From: Sphingopyxis terrae subsp. terrae NBRC 15098 | Lineage (GTDB): Bacteria > Pseudomonadota > Alphaproteobacteria > Sphingomonadales > Sphingomonadaceae | DNA length: 64,000 nucleotides | Direction: 5' to 3' | Assembly (NCBI RefSeq): GCF_001598815.1 | Contig: NZ_BCZQ01000014.1 | Coordinates: forward strand, 1 to 64,000 | In this document: positions 35,437 to 45,279 of the stretch, one piece after another | Layout: each line of letters begins with the position of its first letter | How positions within the stretch are numbered: position 1 is the stretch's first letter | Notes under the pieces: model-generated | Seen by the model: the letters and a program-made list of their open reading frames with translations, nothing else | Told to the model about the DNA's origin: nothing | Databases searched by the model: none | Position numbers and translations under genes: made by a program

Positions 35437-35744
35437 TCCGCGCGAGCGGTCATCATTGGCGAAGTAAAAGCCCGGGGCTGTTTTCGACGAGCCGATCTGG
35501 GCCACCGAACGCTCGCCGTGTCGGCGATGGCCGGTCTGCCAAAATCGAGAGAGGGCCCGCGCCATATCGCCGCGCTGGGAAGGGCGATGCAAATCGGGCG
35601 CAGCATGACGCGGCGGCGGGATGGATGGCATCATAATTCGTCAACAAAGTGGTATGACAAAAGATGGAAATTTTCGCTGCCTTGTTGACAATACAGGTAT
35701 GAAGATTATGCCTAGCCGAAATACCAAGCCAATTGGGGAGAGGC
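35437..35744. other. 308-bp intergenic region upstream of the alginate receptor gene
   Basis: No convincing gene is seen on either strand. The right part is AT-richer and carries a promoter-like TTGACA at 35685-35690 with TATGCC at 35707-35712 (16-nt spacing). A degenerate copy of the alginate-locus inverted repeat lies at 35646-35664. Confidence 0.55.
35646..35664. promoter_or_regulatory. Candidate GntR/FCD operator upstream of the first alginate receptor
   Basis: This 19-nt site shares 11 of 19 positions with the perfect repeat at 46143-46161, keeping the left arm AAA-TGGT and part of the right arm (ACAA). It lies 20 nt upstream of a TTGACA-like -35 element. The regulator gene at 50091 is the natural candidate partner. 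Weak alone; supported by recurrence at three alginate-locus promoters. Confidence 0.4.
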
Positions 35745-38700
35745 ATGATGCGGGATTATGTTGGGCTGCGCCGCAAGGCGCGGGCGTCGCGGCTGGTGAC
35801 GGCATGGGTTTCCGGGGTCGCGCTCTGCGCGCTGCTCGCGCCCGCCAGCGCCCTGGCTCAGGAGCAGGTGCAGTCGGACGATGCTGCGGACGACAATGCG
35901 ATCGTCGTGACCGGCATCCGTAGTTCGCTGCAGAGTGCGCTCACGGAAAAACGCAACGCCGACAATCTGATCGAAGTCATCCAGGCTGAAGACATCGGGA
36001 AATTGCCTGACCAGAATCTCGCCGAGGTGCTCGAGAACATCACCGGGGTACAGATTACGCGCGAAGCCGGGGTCGGTACAGGCGTGCAGATCCGCGGCAC
36101 CAACGATAATCGCGTCGAGATAAACGGTGTTTCGACGGTCGGCTCCGGTTCGGGGCGCGGCGGCATCAGCTTCGAAGATGTCAGCGCGTCGATCATCGCG
36201 TCGGTCGAAGTGACCAAGGCGCCCGAGGCAAAGACGATCGAGGGGTCGGTGGGCGGCACCATCAACCTGCGCACCATTCGCCCGCTCGACCTGAAGGAAA
36301 TGCTGCTCGCGGCGCGCGTTCAGGGCGAGCATAGCGAGCTGTCGAAGAGCGTCCGGCCGCGTATCTCGGCGACGTTCGGCGACAAATGGTCGACGGGTAT
36401 CGGCGAGATCGGGCTGGTGGTAAGCGGCAGCTACACCCAGCAGGAGGCGACATCCTTCCGTCCGCGCGTCGATCGCGACGGCGGGCTTGTCGAAAATGTC
36501 AACGCGACCGTGGTCCGCAGCGGTGTAACCGAAAATCAGCCGACGCGCCGCCCGGCCGCCCAGGACTTCGACTTCGTCGGCATCCAGTTCCTCAACCAGG
36601 AGCTCGAAAATTTCGAATATGAGACGAAGAATTTCGCGGGGACGCTCGAATGGGCGCCGAGCGATCATGTGAAATTCTATTTCGATACCATCTATAACGA
36701 CCAGCAGCGGCGGCAGGACAGCTCGCGCGTTCAGGGGTCGGGGGTCAATGCCCTGCTCGACTACAGCGTTCCGACATCCTTCCAGACCGTGGATTTCGGC
36801 TCGCTCGACGGCGTGAAGCTCGGCAGTATCCGGGTCGCCGAAACGGGCACGATCGAGCCCAATATCGCGGTCGATCGCGACGACCCCAATCTGCGCTTCT
36901 CGAGCGACGTCGGGGCCCGCTTGACCAAGAGCGAAATCTACCGGCTCGGCACCGAGTTCGACGCCGGGCGGCTGACCGGACGCGTCGAGGCGTCGCGTTC
37001 GATTTCGAATACACGAAATCCCGATCTCAGCACGACGCTGAATTTCCTCAACCCTAATGCTCCGGTCTTTACCGGGAACGACAATGCGGTTCCCTTCATC
37101 TACGACCTGTCGGGCGGATCGCTTGCCTTCGGGATCAATTTTGACTCGCCCTTTGCGCCGACGGTCGAACAATTGCTCGACCCCGCCAATGTCGTGTTGC
37201 AGCAGGTGTCGATCGGCAATGACAGCACGCGCAACAAGGAAGACGCGGCGCGCATCGATCTGTCGCTCGATGTCGCGGACCTGACGCCCTTCTTCACCTC
37301 ATTCGACGTCGGCTATCGCTTCAACCGGTCGTCCAGCACCTTCAACGACGTCGGCTCGACGCTCACGCTCAGCAGCCTCAACGACAGTCCGCGCGGCACC
37401 TTGTTTGCCGATCTGCTGGTTCGCGGTCCGAACAATTTCGGCGACGCCGACGGCCGGACGCTATTCTTCAAGGACTTTCTGCTCGTAGACCCCAACCGCG
37501 CGTTCAGCGATCGCGAGGGCACGCTCGACATCCTGCGCGCCGCCTTGCTGGCGGCGCCCGGCCAGCGCGCACTCAACGACGCATCGGCCAATTCGGCGGG
37601 CTATTTCTCGATCAACGAGACGACCAACGCGGTCTATGGTCAGGCCAATTTCGAGATCGGCCCGGTACGCGGCAATTTCGGTCTTCGCTGGCTCGACACC
37701 AGCCTCGATTCGATCGGCAATTCGATCACCGGCGCCAATGTGACGCAGGTCGTCACCCGAGGCGGCTACAGCAAGCTGTTGCCGCGGCTCAACCTCGTCG
37801 CCGATGTTGCGGACAATATCCTGCTGCGCGCCAGCTGGGGCCGCGACATCAACCGCCCCGATTTCGACCTGTTGTCGACCTCGGTATCGTTCGTGACGAG
37901 CGAAAACGCTGCGGTCTCGATCGGCAATCCGAATCTGCGCCCCGAAACCGTCACCTCCTATGACGCCTCGATCGACTGGTACTTCGCGCCTTCGTCGGTG
38001 CTCAGCGTCGGGGTGTTCCACAAGAAGCGCACCGATCTGTTCGTCACCCAGCTCGAAGATGCGCCGCTCGATGCCAATGGCTATCGCGACATCACCGCGC
38101 CGTGCGAGGGCGGCGGCATTTATAACCCGATCGCGTTTCGCAACCAGCTATCGCCGATCGGCGGATCGGGCATGTGCGTCCCGATCCTGACGACGATCAA
38201 CGACAGCGGCAGTACGACGCAGACCGGCGTCGAAGTCGCGCTGCAATATGATCTGTCGCAGTTCGAGGATACCTTGGGCTTCGCATCGGGCTTCGGGATC
38301 GTCGCCAACTACACCTATCAGAAATTCGGCGGCGGCCAGGCGGTCAACAGCTCGGCGACGCGCGGCACGGATATCTTCAATGCGATCAACGGCATCTACG
38401 ATGATGCCGATTTCGTGCCGGTAACCGCGAAGCAGGGGCTGCTCGACTTTTCCAAGCACGCCTATAATCTGACGCTCTATTACGAAAAATACGGGCTGTC
38501 GGCCCGTGCGCGCTACACATGGCGGAGCGCGTTCCGGACGCTGGACACGGTCGGCGGCGCAACGCTTGCGAGCACCTTCGGCTTTCCGGTCGTGACCGCG
38601 GCGCGGGGACAGCTCAATGCGAGCATTTCGTACGACATCAACAGCTTCCTCAGTGTCGGGGTCGAAGGGGTCAACCTCTCCAAGTCGAAAATCTCGCAAT

Positions 38701-38783
38701 ATTGCGTCAATGACGGGGCACTGCTGTGCTTCGAGGGGCTGCCCGATCGCCGGATCACCTTTGGCGCGTCGGTGCGTTTCTAG
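35745..38783 (+). CDS. TonB-dependent receptor (alginate-oligosaccharide importer type)
   Basis: A 1012-aa outer-membrane receptor with signal peptide (ASALAQE), TonB-box-like AIVVTGIRSSL, a plug with LPDQNLAEVLENITGVQITREAG and GGTINLRTIRPLD, and a long barrel ending ITFGASVRF. This large TBDR type imports oligosaccharides in Caulobacter and sphingomonads. It precedes a PL6 alginate lyase by 45 nt and is first in the operon. ATG at 35745 has GGGGAGAGG just upstream. Substrate inferred from neighbours. Confidence 0.9.
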   Translation: MMRDYVGLRRKARASRLVTAWVSGVALCALLAPASALAQEQVQSDDAADDNAIVVTGIRSSLQSALTEKRNADNLIEVIQAEDIGKLPDQNLAEVLENITGVQITREAGVGTGVQIRGTNDNRVEINGVSTVGSGSGRGGISFEDVSASIIASVEVTKAPEAKTIEGSVGGTINLRTIRPLDLKEMLLAARVQGEHSELSKSVRPRISATFGDKWSTGIGEIGLVVSGSYTQQEATSFRPRVDRDGGLVENVNATVVRSGVTENQPTRRPAAQDFDFVGIQFLNQELENFEYETKNFAGTLEWAPSDHVKFYFDTIYNDQQRRQDSSRVQGSGVNALLDYSVPTSFQTVDFGSLDGVKLGSIRVAETGTIEPNIAVDRDDPNLRFSSDVGARLTKSEIYRLGTEFDAGRLTGRVEASRSISNTRNPDLSTTLNFLNPNAPVFTGNDNAVPFIYDLSGGSLAFGINFDSPFAPTVEQLLDPANVVLQQVSIGNDSTRNKEDAARIDLSLDVADLTPFFTSFDVGYRFNRSSSTFNDVGSTLTLSSLNDSPRGTLFADLLVRGPNNFGDADGRTLFFKDFLLVDPNRAFSDREGTLDILRAALLAAPGQRALNDASANSAGYFSINETTNAVYGQANFEIGPVRGNFGLRWLDTSLDSIGNSITGANVTQVVTRGGYSKLLPRLNLVADVADNILLRASWGRDINRPDFDLLSTSVSFVTSENAAVSIGNPNLRPETVTSYDASIDWYFAPSSVLSVGVFHKKRTDLFVTQLEDAPLDANGYRDITAPCEGGGIYNPIAFRNQLSPIGGSGMCVPILTTINDSGSTTQTGVEVALQYDLSQFEDTLGFASGFGIVANYTYQKFGGGQAVNSSATRGTDIFNAINGIYDDADFVPVTAKQGLLDFSKHAYNLTLYYEKYGLSARARYTWRSAFRTLDTVGGATLASTFGFPVVTAARGQLNASISYDINSFLSVGVEGVNLSKSKISQYCVNDGALLCFEGLPDRRITFGASVRF

Positions 38784-38827
38784 GGCGCTCGGGGTGACGG
38801 CGCAGGGCAAGATAAAAGGATGAGGCA

Positions 38828-41041
38828 TTGAAAATCGGTTCGGTTCTGATCCTCGCGCTTCTCGCGTCCGCCGCGGCGCCGGCGAACGCGCGCGACCTGC
38901 TCGTGTCCGATCCCGCGCAGTTCCGCGCGGCGGTCAAGGCGGCGAAACCCGGCGACGCCATCCTGCTTGCCGACGGCGAATGGCGCGATTTCCAGGCGCT
39001 GTTCGTCGGCACCGGCACCGCGACGAAGCCGATCACCCTCGCGGCGCAAACCAAGGGCAAGGTCGTTCTCACCGGTCAGTCGAACCTGCGACTGGCGGGG
39101 CGCCACCTGATCGTGTCGGGCCTCGTCTTCAAGGATGGCGCCAGCCCGACCGCCGAGGTCATCTCCTTCCGGCGCAATTCGTCCGACCTGGCGCGCGATT
39201 CGCGTGTCACCGAGGTGGTGATCGACGGCTTCAGCAAGGCCGACCGCCGCGCAGAAGATATTTGGGTCGCGCTCTACGGGACCGGGAACCGCGTCGATCA
39301 TTCGCATTTCGAGGGCAAGACAAACAGCGGCGTTACCCTCGCGGTGATCCGCAAGGCGGGCGATCCGCTCGATAACCGGCACCGCATCGATCATAATTAT
39401 TTCGGACCGCGCCCGCCGCTCGGATCGAATGGAGGCGAGACGATCCGCATCGGGACGAGCGAGGAATCGCTGTCGGACAGTCACACGCTCGTCGAGCGCA
39501 ACATCTTCGATCGCTGCAGCGGCGAAGTCGAGATCGTTTCGGTCAAATCGGGCGGCAATATCATCCGCGAGAATCTGGTGCTCGCCTCGCAGGGCGCTTT
39601 CGTGCTGCGGCACGGCAACGGCAATATCGTCGAACGCAATATCTTCTTCGGCCAGGGGGTTCCTGACACCGGCGGCGTGCGCGTGATCAATCGCGATCAG
39701 ATCGTGCGCGACAATTATCTGGAGGGGCTTGCCGGCACCTCGTTCAAGAGCGCGATCAGTGTGATGAACGGCGTCCCCAATTCGGTGATCAATCGCTATC
39801 ATCAGGTCGCCAATGCGCGGATCGAGGGCAATAGCATCATCGACGCCGCGCGCATCACCTTCGCCGCCGGGGCCGATGCCGAACGCTCGGCCCCGCCCGT
39901 CGACAGCCGCTTCGATCGCAACCTGATCGTCGGGGCTAAGGGACAGGATTCCTTCCGGGCGGAAGGCGCAATCGGCGGCATTGCGTTCGCCGACAATGTC
40001 GAGGCGCGCGTGGCGACGCCGCTGCTTGGCGCAGGGGTCGAGCAGCGCGAGGTCACGCTCGAACGCGGCGCGAACGGCCTGCTGTATCCGACCGACCCGG
40101 CGCTCGCCGCCATTGGCGCACCGCGCGATCTTCGTCCGGTGACGCGCGACGAAGTGGGTGCCAGCTGGTATCGAAGCACAGCGCCCGAAGCGGCGTTCGG
40201 CGCTGGCGTCACGCGCCGAGTTGCCGCGGGCGCGTCGCTCGCCGCGGCGGTCGCAGGCGCGCAGCCCGGCGACACGCTGACACTTGCGACTGGCACCTAT
40301 GATATTCCAGCGCCGCTGACGGTGCGCCACCGGCTGACCATCGCCGGCGCCAAAGACGCAAAGCCCGTGCTCCACATCGTCTCGCAGCTTGCGCGGATCG
40401 TCGGCGGCGGTGGTTTGCGGGTAGAAAATCTGGCGATCGACGCGCACGCCGCCGGAGGCGCCGGGCCGTTGATCGCGATCGAAGCTGGCGCTGCCCCCAA
40501 TTATGCGATCGCCCTCGACGGCGTGTCAGTGCGGGGACCGGCCAAGGGACGCCTCACCGGGGTCGCGATGGCGCCGGGAACCTTCGCCGACGACATCATC
40601 ATTGCGAACAGCAGCTTCGCCGACATGGGTGTCGTTATCGACGGGACCGGCGAACAGGAGCCGAAAGGCTGGTATCCGATGGAGCGGCTGACGATCGCGG
40701 ACAGCAGCTTTGCCGGCGTCGGCATGATTGCCGATCTGCTGCGCAAGGGGACGGACGAGAGCACCTTCGGTCCGTGGTTTGCGATGACCGGGTCGAATGT
40801 GGTCGACAGCGGCACTGACGGCGTGGCGCTGCGCATTTCGGGTGCGCAGCATGTCCGTATTACGGCCAATGCGTTCGCGAAATCGGGCGCGATTGCGATC
40901 ATTCATTCGGTGGGCGCGCCCGACACACGGATCAGCGGCAACAGCTTTGCCGCCACCCCGGCGCCGCGGGTCGAAGAACTGGTCTATAAAGGCCCGCTGC
41001 GCGCAGATCTGTCGAACAATGCCATGGAGGCGCGGCCATGA
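38828..41041 (+). CDS. PL6-family polysaccharide lyase (alginate lyase)
   Basis: A 737-aa secreted right-handed beta-helix lyase of family PL6. Signal peptide ends at PANARD. The catalytic pair is visible: Lys240 in IVSVKSGG and Arg261 in VLRHGNGN, 21 residues apart as in characterised PL6 alginate lyases. The second half is another beta-helix domain, as in two-domain PL6 enzymes. TTG start at 38828 preceded by AAAGGATGAGG; it overlaps the PL17 gene by 4 nt. It should depolymerise alginate by beta-elimination in the periplasm or outside the cell. Confidence 0.9.
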   Translation: MKIGSVLILALLASAAAPANARDLLVSDPAQFRAAVKAAKPGDAILLADGEWRDFQALFVGTGTATKPITLAAQTKGKVVLTGQSNLRLAGRHLIVSGLVFKDGASPTAEVISFRRNSSDLARDSRVTEVVIDGFSKADRRAEDIWVALYGTGNRVDHSHFEGKTNSGVTLAVIRKAGDPLDNRHRIDHNYFGPRPPLGSNGGETIRIGTSEESLSDSHTLVERNIFDRCSGEVEIVSVKSGGNIIRENLVLASQGAFVLRHGNGNIVERNIFFGQGVPDTGGVRVINRDQIVRDNYLEGLAGTSFKSAISVMNGVPNSVINRYHQVANARIEGNSIIDAARITFAAGADAERSAPPVDSRFDRNLIVGAKGQDSFRAEGAIGGIAFADNVEARVATPLLGAGVEQREVTLERGANGLLYPTDPALAAIGAPRDLRPVTRDEVGASWYRSTAPEAAFGAGVTRRVAAGASLAAAVAGAQPGDTLTLATGTYDIPAPLTVRHRLTIAGAKDAKPVLHIVSQLARIVGGGGLRVENLAIDAHAAGGAGPLIAIEAGAAPNYAIALDGVSVRGPAKGRLTGVAMAPGTFADDIIIANSSFADMGVVIDGTGEQEPKGWYPMERLTIADSSFAGVGMIADLLRKGTDESTFGPWFAMTGSNVVDSGTDGVALRISGAQHVRITANAFAKSGAIAIIHSVGAPDTRISGNSFAATPAPRVEELVYKGPLRADLSNNAMEARP

Positions 41042-43212
41042 TGCGATCCCTTGCGCTTCTGCTCGCCGCTGCCGTCCCAGCCACGGCTGCCGTCGCCGCG
41101 CCGCCGCCTTCCGCAGAGCACACCCGATCCTATGCGCCGTTGTTCGCGGCCGAAGTCGAAGCGGCGAAACGCGATGTCGAGGCCTCGATCCGGGCGGGGA
41201 TCAATGTGCCCGTGCCGAAGGATCCGGGCGGCGGCTTCACCCACGAACAGCATAAGCGCAATTACCGGATCATCTTCGAGGGCGGTCAGCTCTACCGGCT
41301 TACGGGCGACGTCCGCTACCGCGACCATGTCCGCGACCTGCTGCTCGCCTATGCCAAGCTTTATCCGACGCTCGGGCCGCACCCGGCGGCTGCGAACCAG
41401 GCGGCCGGCCGGCTGTTCTGGCAGAGCCTCAACGACAGCGTCTTCCTCGTCAATGCGGTGCAGGGCTATGCGCAGATCCGCGATGCGCTGACCCCCGCCG
41501 AGCGCGCGCGCATCGACGATGGCGCGATCCGTCCGATGGCGAAATTCCTGTCAGACGGGTCACCGGAGGTGATCGGCCGGATCCATAATCATGCGACCTG
41601 GGCCTGCGCCGGCGTCGGGCTCGCGGGCTATTTGCTGGGCGACCGTGATCTGGTCGACAAGGCTTTGCTGGGGCTCGACAAGAGCGGCAAGACGGGCTTC
41701 CTGCGCCAGCTCGACCTGCTCTTCTCGCCGGACGGCTATTACGCCGAAGGCCCCTATTATCAGCGCTATGCCTTGATGCCCTTCGTGGTCTTCGCTGCCG
41801 CGATCGACGCCAACGAACCGCAGCGCAAGATCTTCGACTATCGCGGCGGCATCGTCCTGAAAGCCGTGCGAACCGCCATCGACGTCACCCACGACGGCTA
41901 TTTCCTTCCGATCAACGATGCGATGCCCGACAAGAGCTTGCGCACCGATGAGCTCTATCAGGCGGTTGCAATAGCCTATGCCGCGACGCGCGATCCCGTC
42001 TTTCTGTCGATCGCCGAGCGGCAGGGACATACGGTGCTGACACCCGCGGGAGAAGCGCTGGCGGCGGACGTTGCGGCAGGCAAGGCCAGGCCGTGGCCCT
42101 TTGCCTCGCGGCTGCTGTCGGACGGGCCTGATGGCAAGGGCGGGGCACTTGTCCTGCTGCGCGATCGCCCGACGGCGACCGGTCCGCTGCTCGTTGTCAA
42201 AAATACCGTGCAGGGCATGGGGCACGGACATTTCGACCGCCTGAACTGGCTCTATTATGACGAGACCGGCGCGGTCGTCACCGATTATGGCGCGGCGCGC
42301 TTCCTGAATGTCGAGGCCAAGCGCGGCGGACGTTATCTGCCCGAAAACGACAGCTGGGCGAGTGCGACGGTGGCGCACAATACGCTCGTCGTCGACGAAC
42401 AAAGCCATTTTGCGGGCGACTGGAAGGCCGGAGAGAAAGTTCCCACCCAGCAACTCGCGAGCAGCCTCGACGGTCCGACGCGCTATTCGATCGCGGCGAT
42501 CTACGGTGCTTACAAGGGCGTCGCGATCCGCCGCGCGCTGTTGCTGCTCGACATCGACGGGCTCGGCAATCCCCTTATTCTCGATATCCTCCGTGGAACT
42601 GGCGGCGGCAGGCATCGCTATGACCTGCCGCTGCACTTTTCCGGACAGATTATCGACAGCGATATCGTTTTCGATCGCAAGCTGGCCGAGCGGCCGGTGC
42701 TGGGCACCGCAAACGGCTACCAGCATCTGTGGGTCGATGGCGTGGGCAGCGCGGCGGACAAGGCGGCAAGCACGGCGGCGCGGCTCACCTTCATGCAGGG
42801 CAACCGCTTCTACAGCTACCATATGGCGCCGCCCGCGGGCGCCCGCTTCATCCTCGCGGAAAGCGGCGCAAACGACCCCGAGTTCAACCTGCGCCGGCAG
42901 CCCGTGCTGATCCAGCGTATCGACGGCGCCGACAGCGCGACCTTCGTCAGCCTGCTCGAACCGCATGGGTCCTATGACGCATCGGCCGAGACAGTCGTCG
43001 GCAGCCGCGCGCGGGTTGTGGGGCTCGACCACCGCCGCCTCGGCGACGCCGACCTCGTGGTCATCACGCTGGCCGGCGGCCGCCGTCTGGCGATCGCGGT
43101 GGCCGACAATGTCGCCGCGGACGCGCCGCACAGCGTCACGATCGACGGTGCCGCGCATTCATGGACCGGCCCCGTCGGCCGCTTCGATCTTGCCAAGGGA
43201 GGCGCAAAATGA
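41038..43212 (+). CDS. PL17 oligoalginate lyase
   Basis: A 724-aa exolytic lyase with an N-terminal alpha/alpha barrel and C-terminal heparinase II/III-like beta-sheet domain. Asn184/His185 (IHNHATW), Tyr241 (AEGPYYQRYA) and His398 (GHGHFDRLNW) have the same spacing as Asn201/His202/Tyr258/His415 of the Saccharophagus enzyme Alg17C. Signal peptide ends near AVAAPPP. It releases 4-deoxy-L-erythro-5-hexoseulose uronate (DEH) from oligoalginate, apparently in the periplasm. It overlaps the PL6 and MFS genes by 4 nt. Confidence 0.93.
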   Translation: MMRSLALLLAAAVPATAAVAAPPPSAEHTRSYAPLFAAEVEAAKRDVEASIRAGINVPVPKDPGGGFTHEQHKRNYRIIFEGGQLYRLTGDVRYRDHVRDLLLAYAKLYPTLGPHPAAANQAAGRLFWQSLNDSVFLVNAVQGYAQIRDALTPAERARIDDGAIRPMAKFLSDGSPEVIGRIHNHATWACAGVGLAGYLLGDRDLVDKALLGLDKSGKTGFLRQLDLLFSPDGYYAEGPYYQRYALMPFVVFAAAIDANEPQRKIFDYRGGIVLKAVRTAIDVTHDGYFLPINDAMPDKSLRTDELYQAVAIAYAATRDPVFLSIAERQGHTVLTPAGEALAADVAAGKARPWPFASRLLSDGPDGKGGALVLLRDRPTATGPLLVVKNTVQGMGHGHFDRLNWLYYDETGAVVTDYGAARFLNVEAKRGGRYLPENDSWASATVAHNTLVVDEQSHFAGDWKAGEKVPTQQLASSLDGPTRYSIAAIYGAYKGVAIRRALLLLDIDGLGNPLILDILRGTGGGRHRYDLPLHFSGQIIDSDIVFDRKLAERPVLGTANGYQHLWVDGVGSAADKAASTAARLTFMQGNRFYSYHMAPPAGARFILAESGANDPEFNLRRQPVLIQRIDGADSATFVSLLEPHGSYDASAETVVGSRARVVGLDHRRLGDADLVVITLAGGRRLAIAVADNVAADAPHSVTIDGAAHSWTGPVGRFDLAKGGAK

Positions 43213-44483
43213 AGGGCGGCCTGCGCTGGTGCGTGATCGGCCTCATCGGCCTCGCCACCGTCATCAACTATATCGACCGCAACGCGCTCGCGGTGATGTG
43301 GCCCGAAGTGTCGAAAGACATCGGCGCCACCAAGGAAGATTATGCGCTGCTCGTGACGATCTTCATGGTCGCCTATGCCTTCGGTCAGTCGCTGTTCGGG
43401 CGGGTGTTCGACGCGATCGGGACACGGATGGGCTTCACCATCTCGATCCTCTTCTGGTCGCTGTCGATCGCGGCGCACGCGCTTGTCCGATCGATGCCGC
43501 TGCTCGGCGTGCTGCGCGCGACTTTGGGGGTCAGCGAAGCGGGGAACTGGCCGGGCGCGGCCAAGGCCAATGCGCTCTGGTTCCCTTCGCGCGAACGCGC
43601 GCTCGCCCAGGGCATATTCAACGCCGGGGCGTCGCTGGGCGGGATCGTCTCGGCCCCTCTCGTCGCATTGCTTTTCGTCCAATTCGGCTGGCACGGCACC
43701 TTCCTGATCGTCGGTATCTTGGGCTTCATCTGGCTGGTTCCGTGGCTATGGTTCTACAAGGGCGATCCTGAAAACCATCCCTGGCTCAGCGAAGCGGAGC
43801 GTCAGCATATTCTGACCGGCCGTGCCGAGGCCGGACCGGGCGATGATCGCCGCGTGCCGCTCGGCGAACTTCTCCGCCATCGGCAGAGCTGGGGCGTCAT
43901 CCTGTCACGCTTCTTCCTCGATCCGGTGTGGTGGTTGTTCGTATCGTGGCTGCCGATCTACCTTGCGGAGACCTTCGGCTTCGACGTGAAGCAGATCGGG
44001 CTGTTCGCCTGGGTGCCCTTCGTCGGCGCCATGCTGGGCAGCCTGTTCGGCGGTTGGCTGGCGGGGCGGATCATCGCCGCCGGCGGAAGCGTCCACAAGG
44101 CGCGCACGCTGACGATCGGCATTGGCTGCGCGATCATGCTCCCCACGCTGCTTGCGACGATCGGTGCCGACGATCCGCTCAGCGCCGTCCTGCTGATCGC
44201 GGGGATATTGTTCGGTTTCCAGATGGCGATCGGCAATATCCAGACGCTGCCGAGCGATTATTTCGGCGGCGGGGCGGTCGGTAGCCTTGCCGGGATAAGC
44301 GGCACCGCCGCGGTCGCCGGGACGCTGATCACCACCTGGCTCGTGCCGGTCCTCACAAAGAATGGCTATGCGCCGATCTTCGCGCTGTCGGCGGCGATCG
44401 TTCCGCTCTCCTTCCTCGCATTTCGACTGATCGGCGGCCGCGTCGAACCCGTCGCGACAGCGCCCCGCAACACCCAAGAATAA
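43209..44483 (+). CDS. MFS transporter, probably for DEH/hexuronate (ExuT-like)
   Basis: A 424-aa major facilitator of the anion:cation symporter (ACS) family with about 12 membrane segments. Family motifs: NYIDRNALAVMWPEV near the first segment, FGRVFDAIGTRMG loop, and RATLGVSEAGNWPGAAKANALWFP. ACS members import hexuronates. It overlaps the PL17 gene by 4 nt and precedes the reductase gene by 13 nt, so it should import the DEH monomer produced in the periplasm. Confidence 0.9.
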   Translation: MKGGLRWCVIGLIGLATVINYIDRNALAVMWPEVSKDIGATKEDYALLVTIFMVAYAFGQSLFGRVFDAIGTRMGFTISILFWSLSIAAHALVRSMPLLGVLRATLGVSEAGNWPGAAKANALWFPSRERALAQGIFNAGASLGGIVSAPLVALLFVQFGWHGTFLIVGILGFIWLVPWLWFYKGDPENHPWLSEAERQHILTGRAEAGPGDDRRVPLGELLRHRQSWGVILSRFFLDPVWWLFVSWLPIYLAETFGFDVKQIGLFAWVPFVGAMLGSLFGGWLAGRIIAAGGSVHKARTLTIGIGCAIMLPTLLATIGADDPLSAVLLIAGILFGFQMAIGNIQTLPSDYFGGGAVGSLAGISGTAAVAGTLITTWLVPVLTKNGYAPIFALSAAIVPLSFLAFRLIGGRVEPVATAPRNTQE

Positions 44484-44496
44484 GGAAAAGAATTCG

Positions 44497-45249
44497 ATGA
44501 ATCTCCAAGGAAAAACTGCGCTCGTCACCGGCGGCGGCCGCGATATCGGCCGGTCGGTATCGATCGCGCTCGCGCGCGCCGGAGCGCGCGTCGCGATCAA
44601 TTACAACAGCGGCCGCGAAGCCGCCGAAGCAACGCTGCAGACGATCCGCGATGCGGGGGGCGACGCCTTTCTGGTCCAGGCCGACGTGACCGACAGCGGC
44701 GCAGTGCGCGCGATGCTCGACGAGGTCGGGGTCGCGTTCAGCGGTCGGCTCGACATTCTTGTCAACCTTGCTGGCGGAATGGTCGCGCGCAAGACGCTGG
44801 GCGAGATGGACGAAGCCTTCTTCGACCATGTCATCACGCTCAACCTCAAATCGGCTTTCCTCGTCCTCCAGGCTGCCCTGCCTTTCCTCGGCGAGGGATC
44901 GGCGGTCGTGAATGTCTCCAGCCAGGCCGGACGCGACGGCGGCGGCCCCGGCGCCTCGGTTTACGCCACCGCGAAGGGCGCTTTGATGACCTATACGCGG
45001 TCGATGGCAAAGGAATTGGGACCGCAGGGAATCCGCGTCAATGCGGTTTGCCCCGGACTGATCGGAACGAGCTTTCACGATATTTTCTCGAAGCCGGAGG
45101 GCCGTGCAGCGACCGCCGGAAACACGCCGCTGCGCCGGGAAGGTCATCCCGACGAGGTCGCCGATACCATCGCCTATCTTGCATCGCCTGCGGCGAGCTT
45201 TCTTGCCGGCGTCTGCCTCGACGTCAACGGCGGGCTCTATTTTTCGTGA
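44497..45249 (+). CDS. SDR family oxidoreductase, probable DEH reductase
   Basis: A 250-aa short-chain dehydrogenase/reductase: cofactor motif TGGGRDIG, structural NLAGG, and catalytic Ser (NVSSQAG) with YATAK. The context, after a DEH transporter and before KDG kinase, points to reduction of DEH to 2-keto-3-deoxygluconate (KDG), as by the A1-R type reductases of Sphingomonas. The basic residue after the glycine motif could favour NADPH but this is not certain. Confidence 0.85.
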   Translation: MNLQGKTALVTGGGRDIGRSVSIALARAGARVAINYNSGREAAEATLQTIRDAGGDAFLVQADVTDSGAVRAMLDEVGVAFSGRLDILVNLAGGMVARKTLGEMDEAFFDHVITLNLKSAFLVLQAALPFLGEGSAVVNVSSQAGRDGGGPGASVYATAKGALMTYTRSMAKELGPQGIRVNAVCPGLIGTSFHDIFSKPEGRAATAGNTPLRREGHPDEVADTIAYLASPAASFLAGVCLDVNGGLYFS

Positions 45250-45279
45250 CGATGTAATCCATAGCAGAAGGGACAGGAT

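Noticed and set aside
35453-35746. Minus-strand open frame in the gap before the first alginate receptor
   Set aside because: It has no recognisable motif or ribosome site and overlaps promoter and operator-like elements of the receptor gene.
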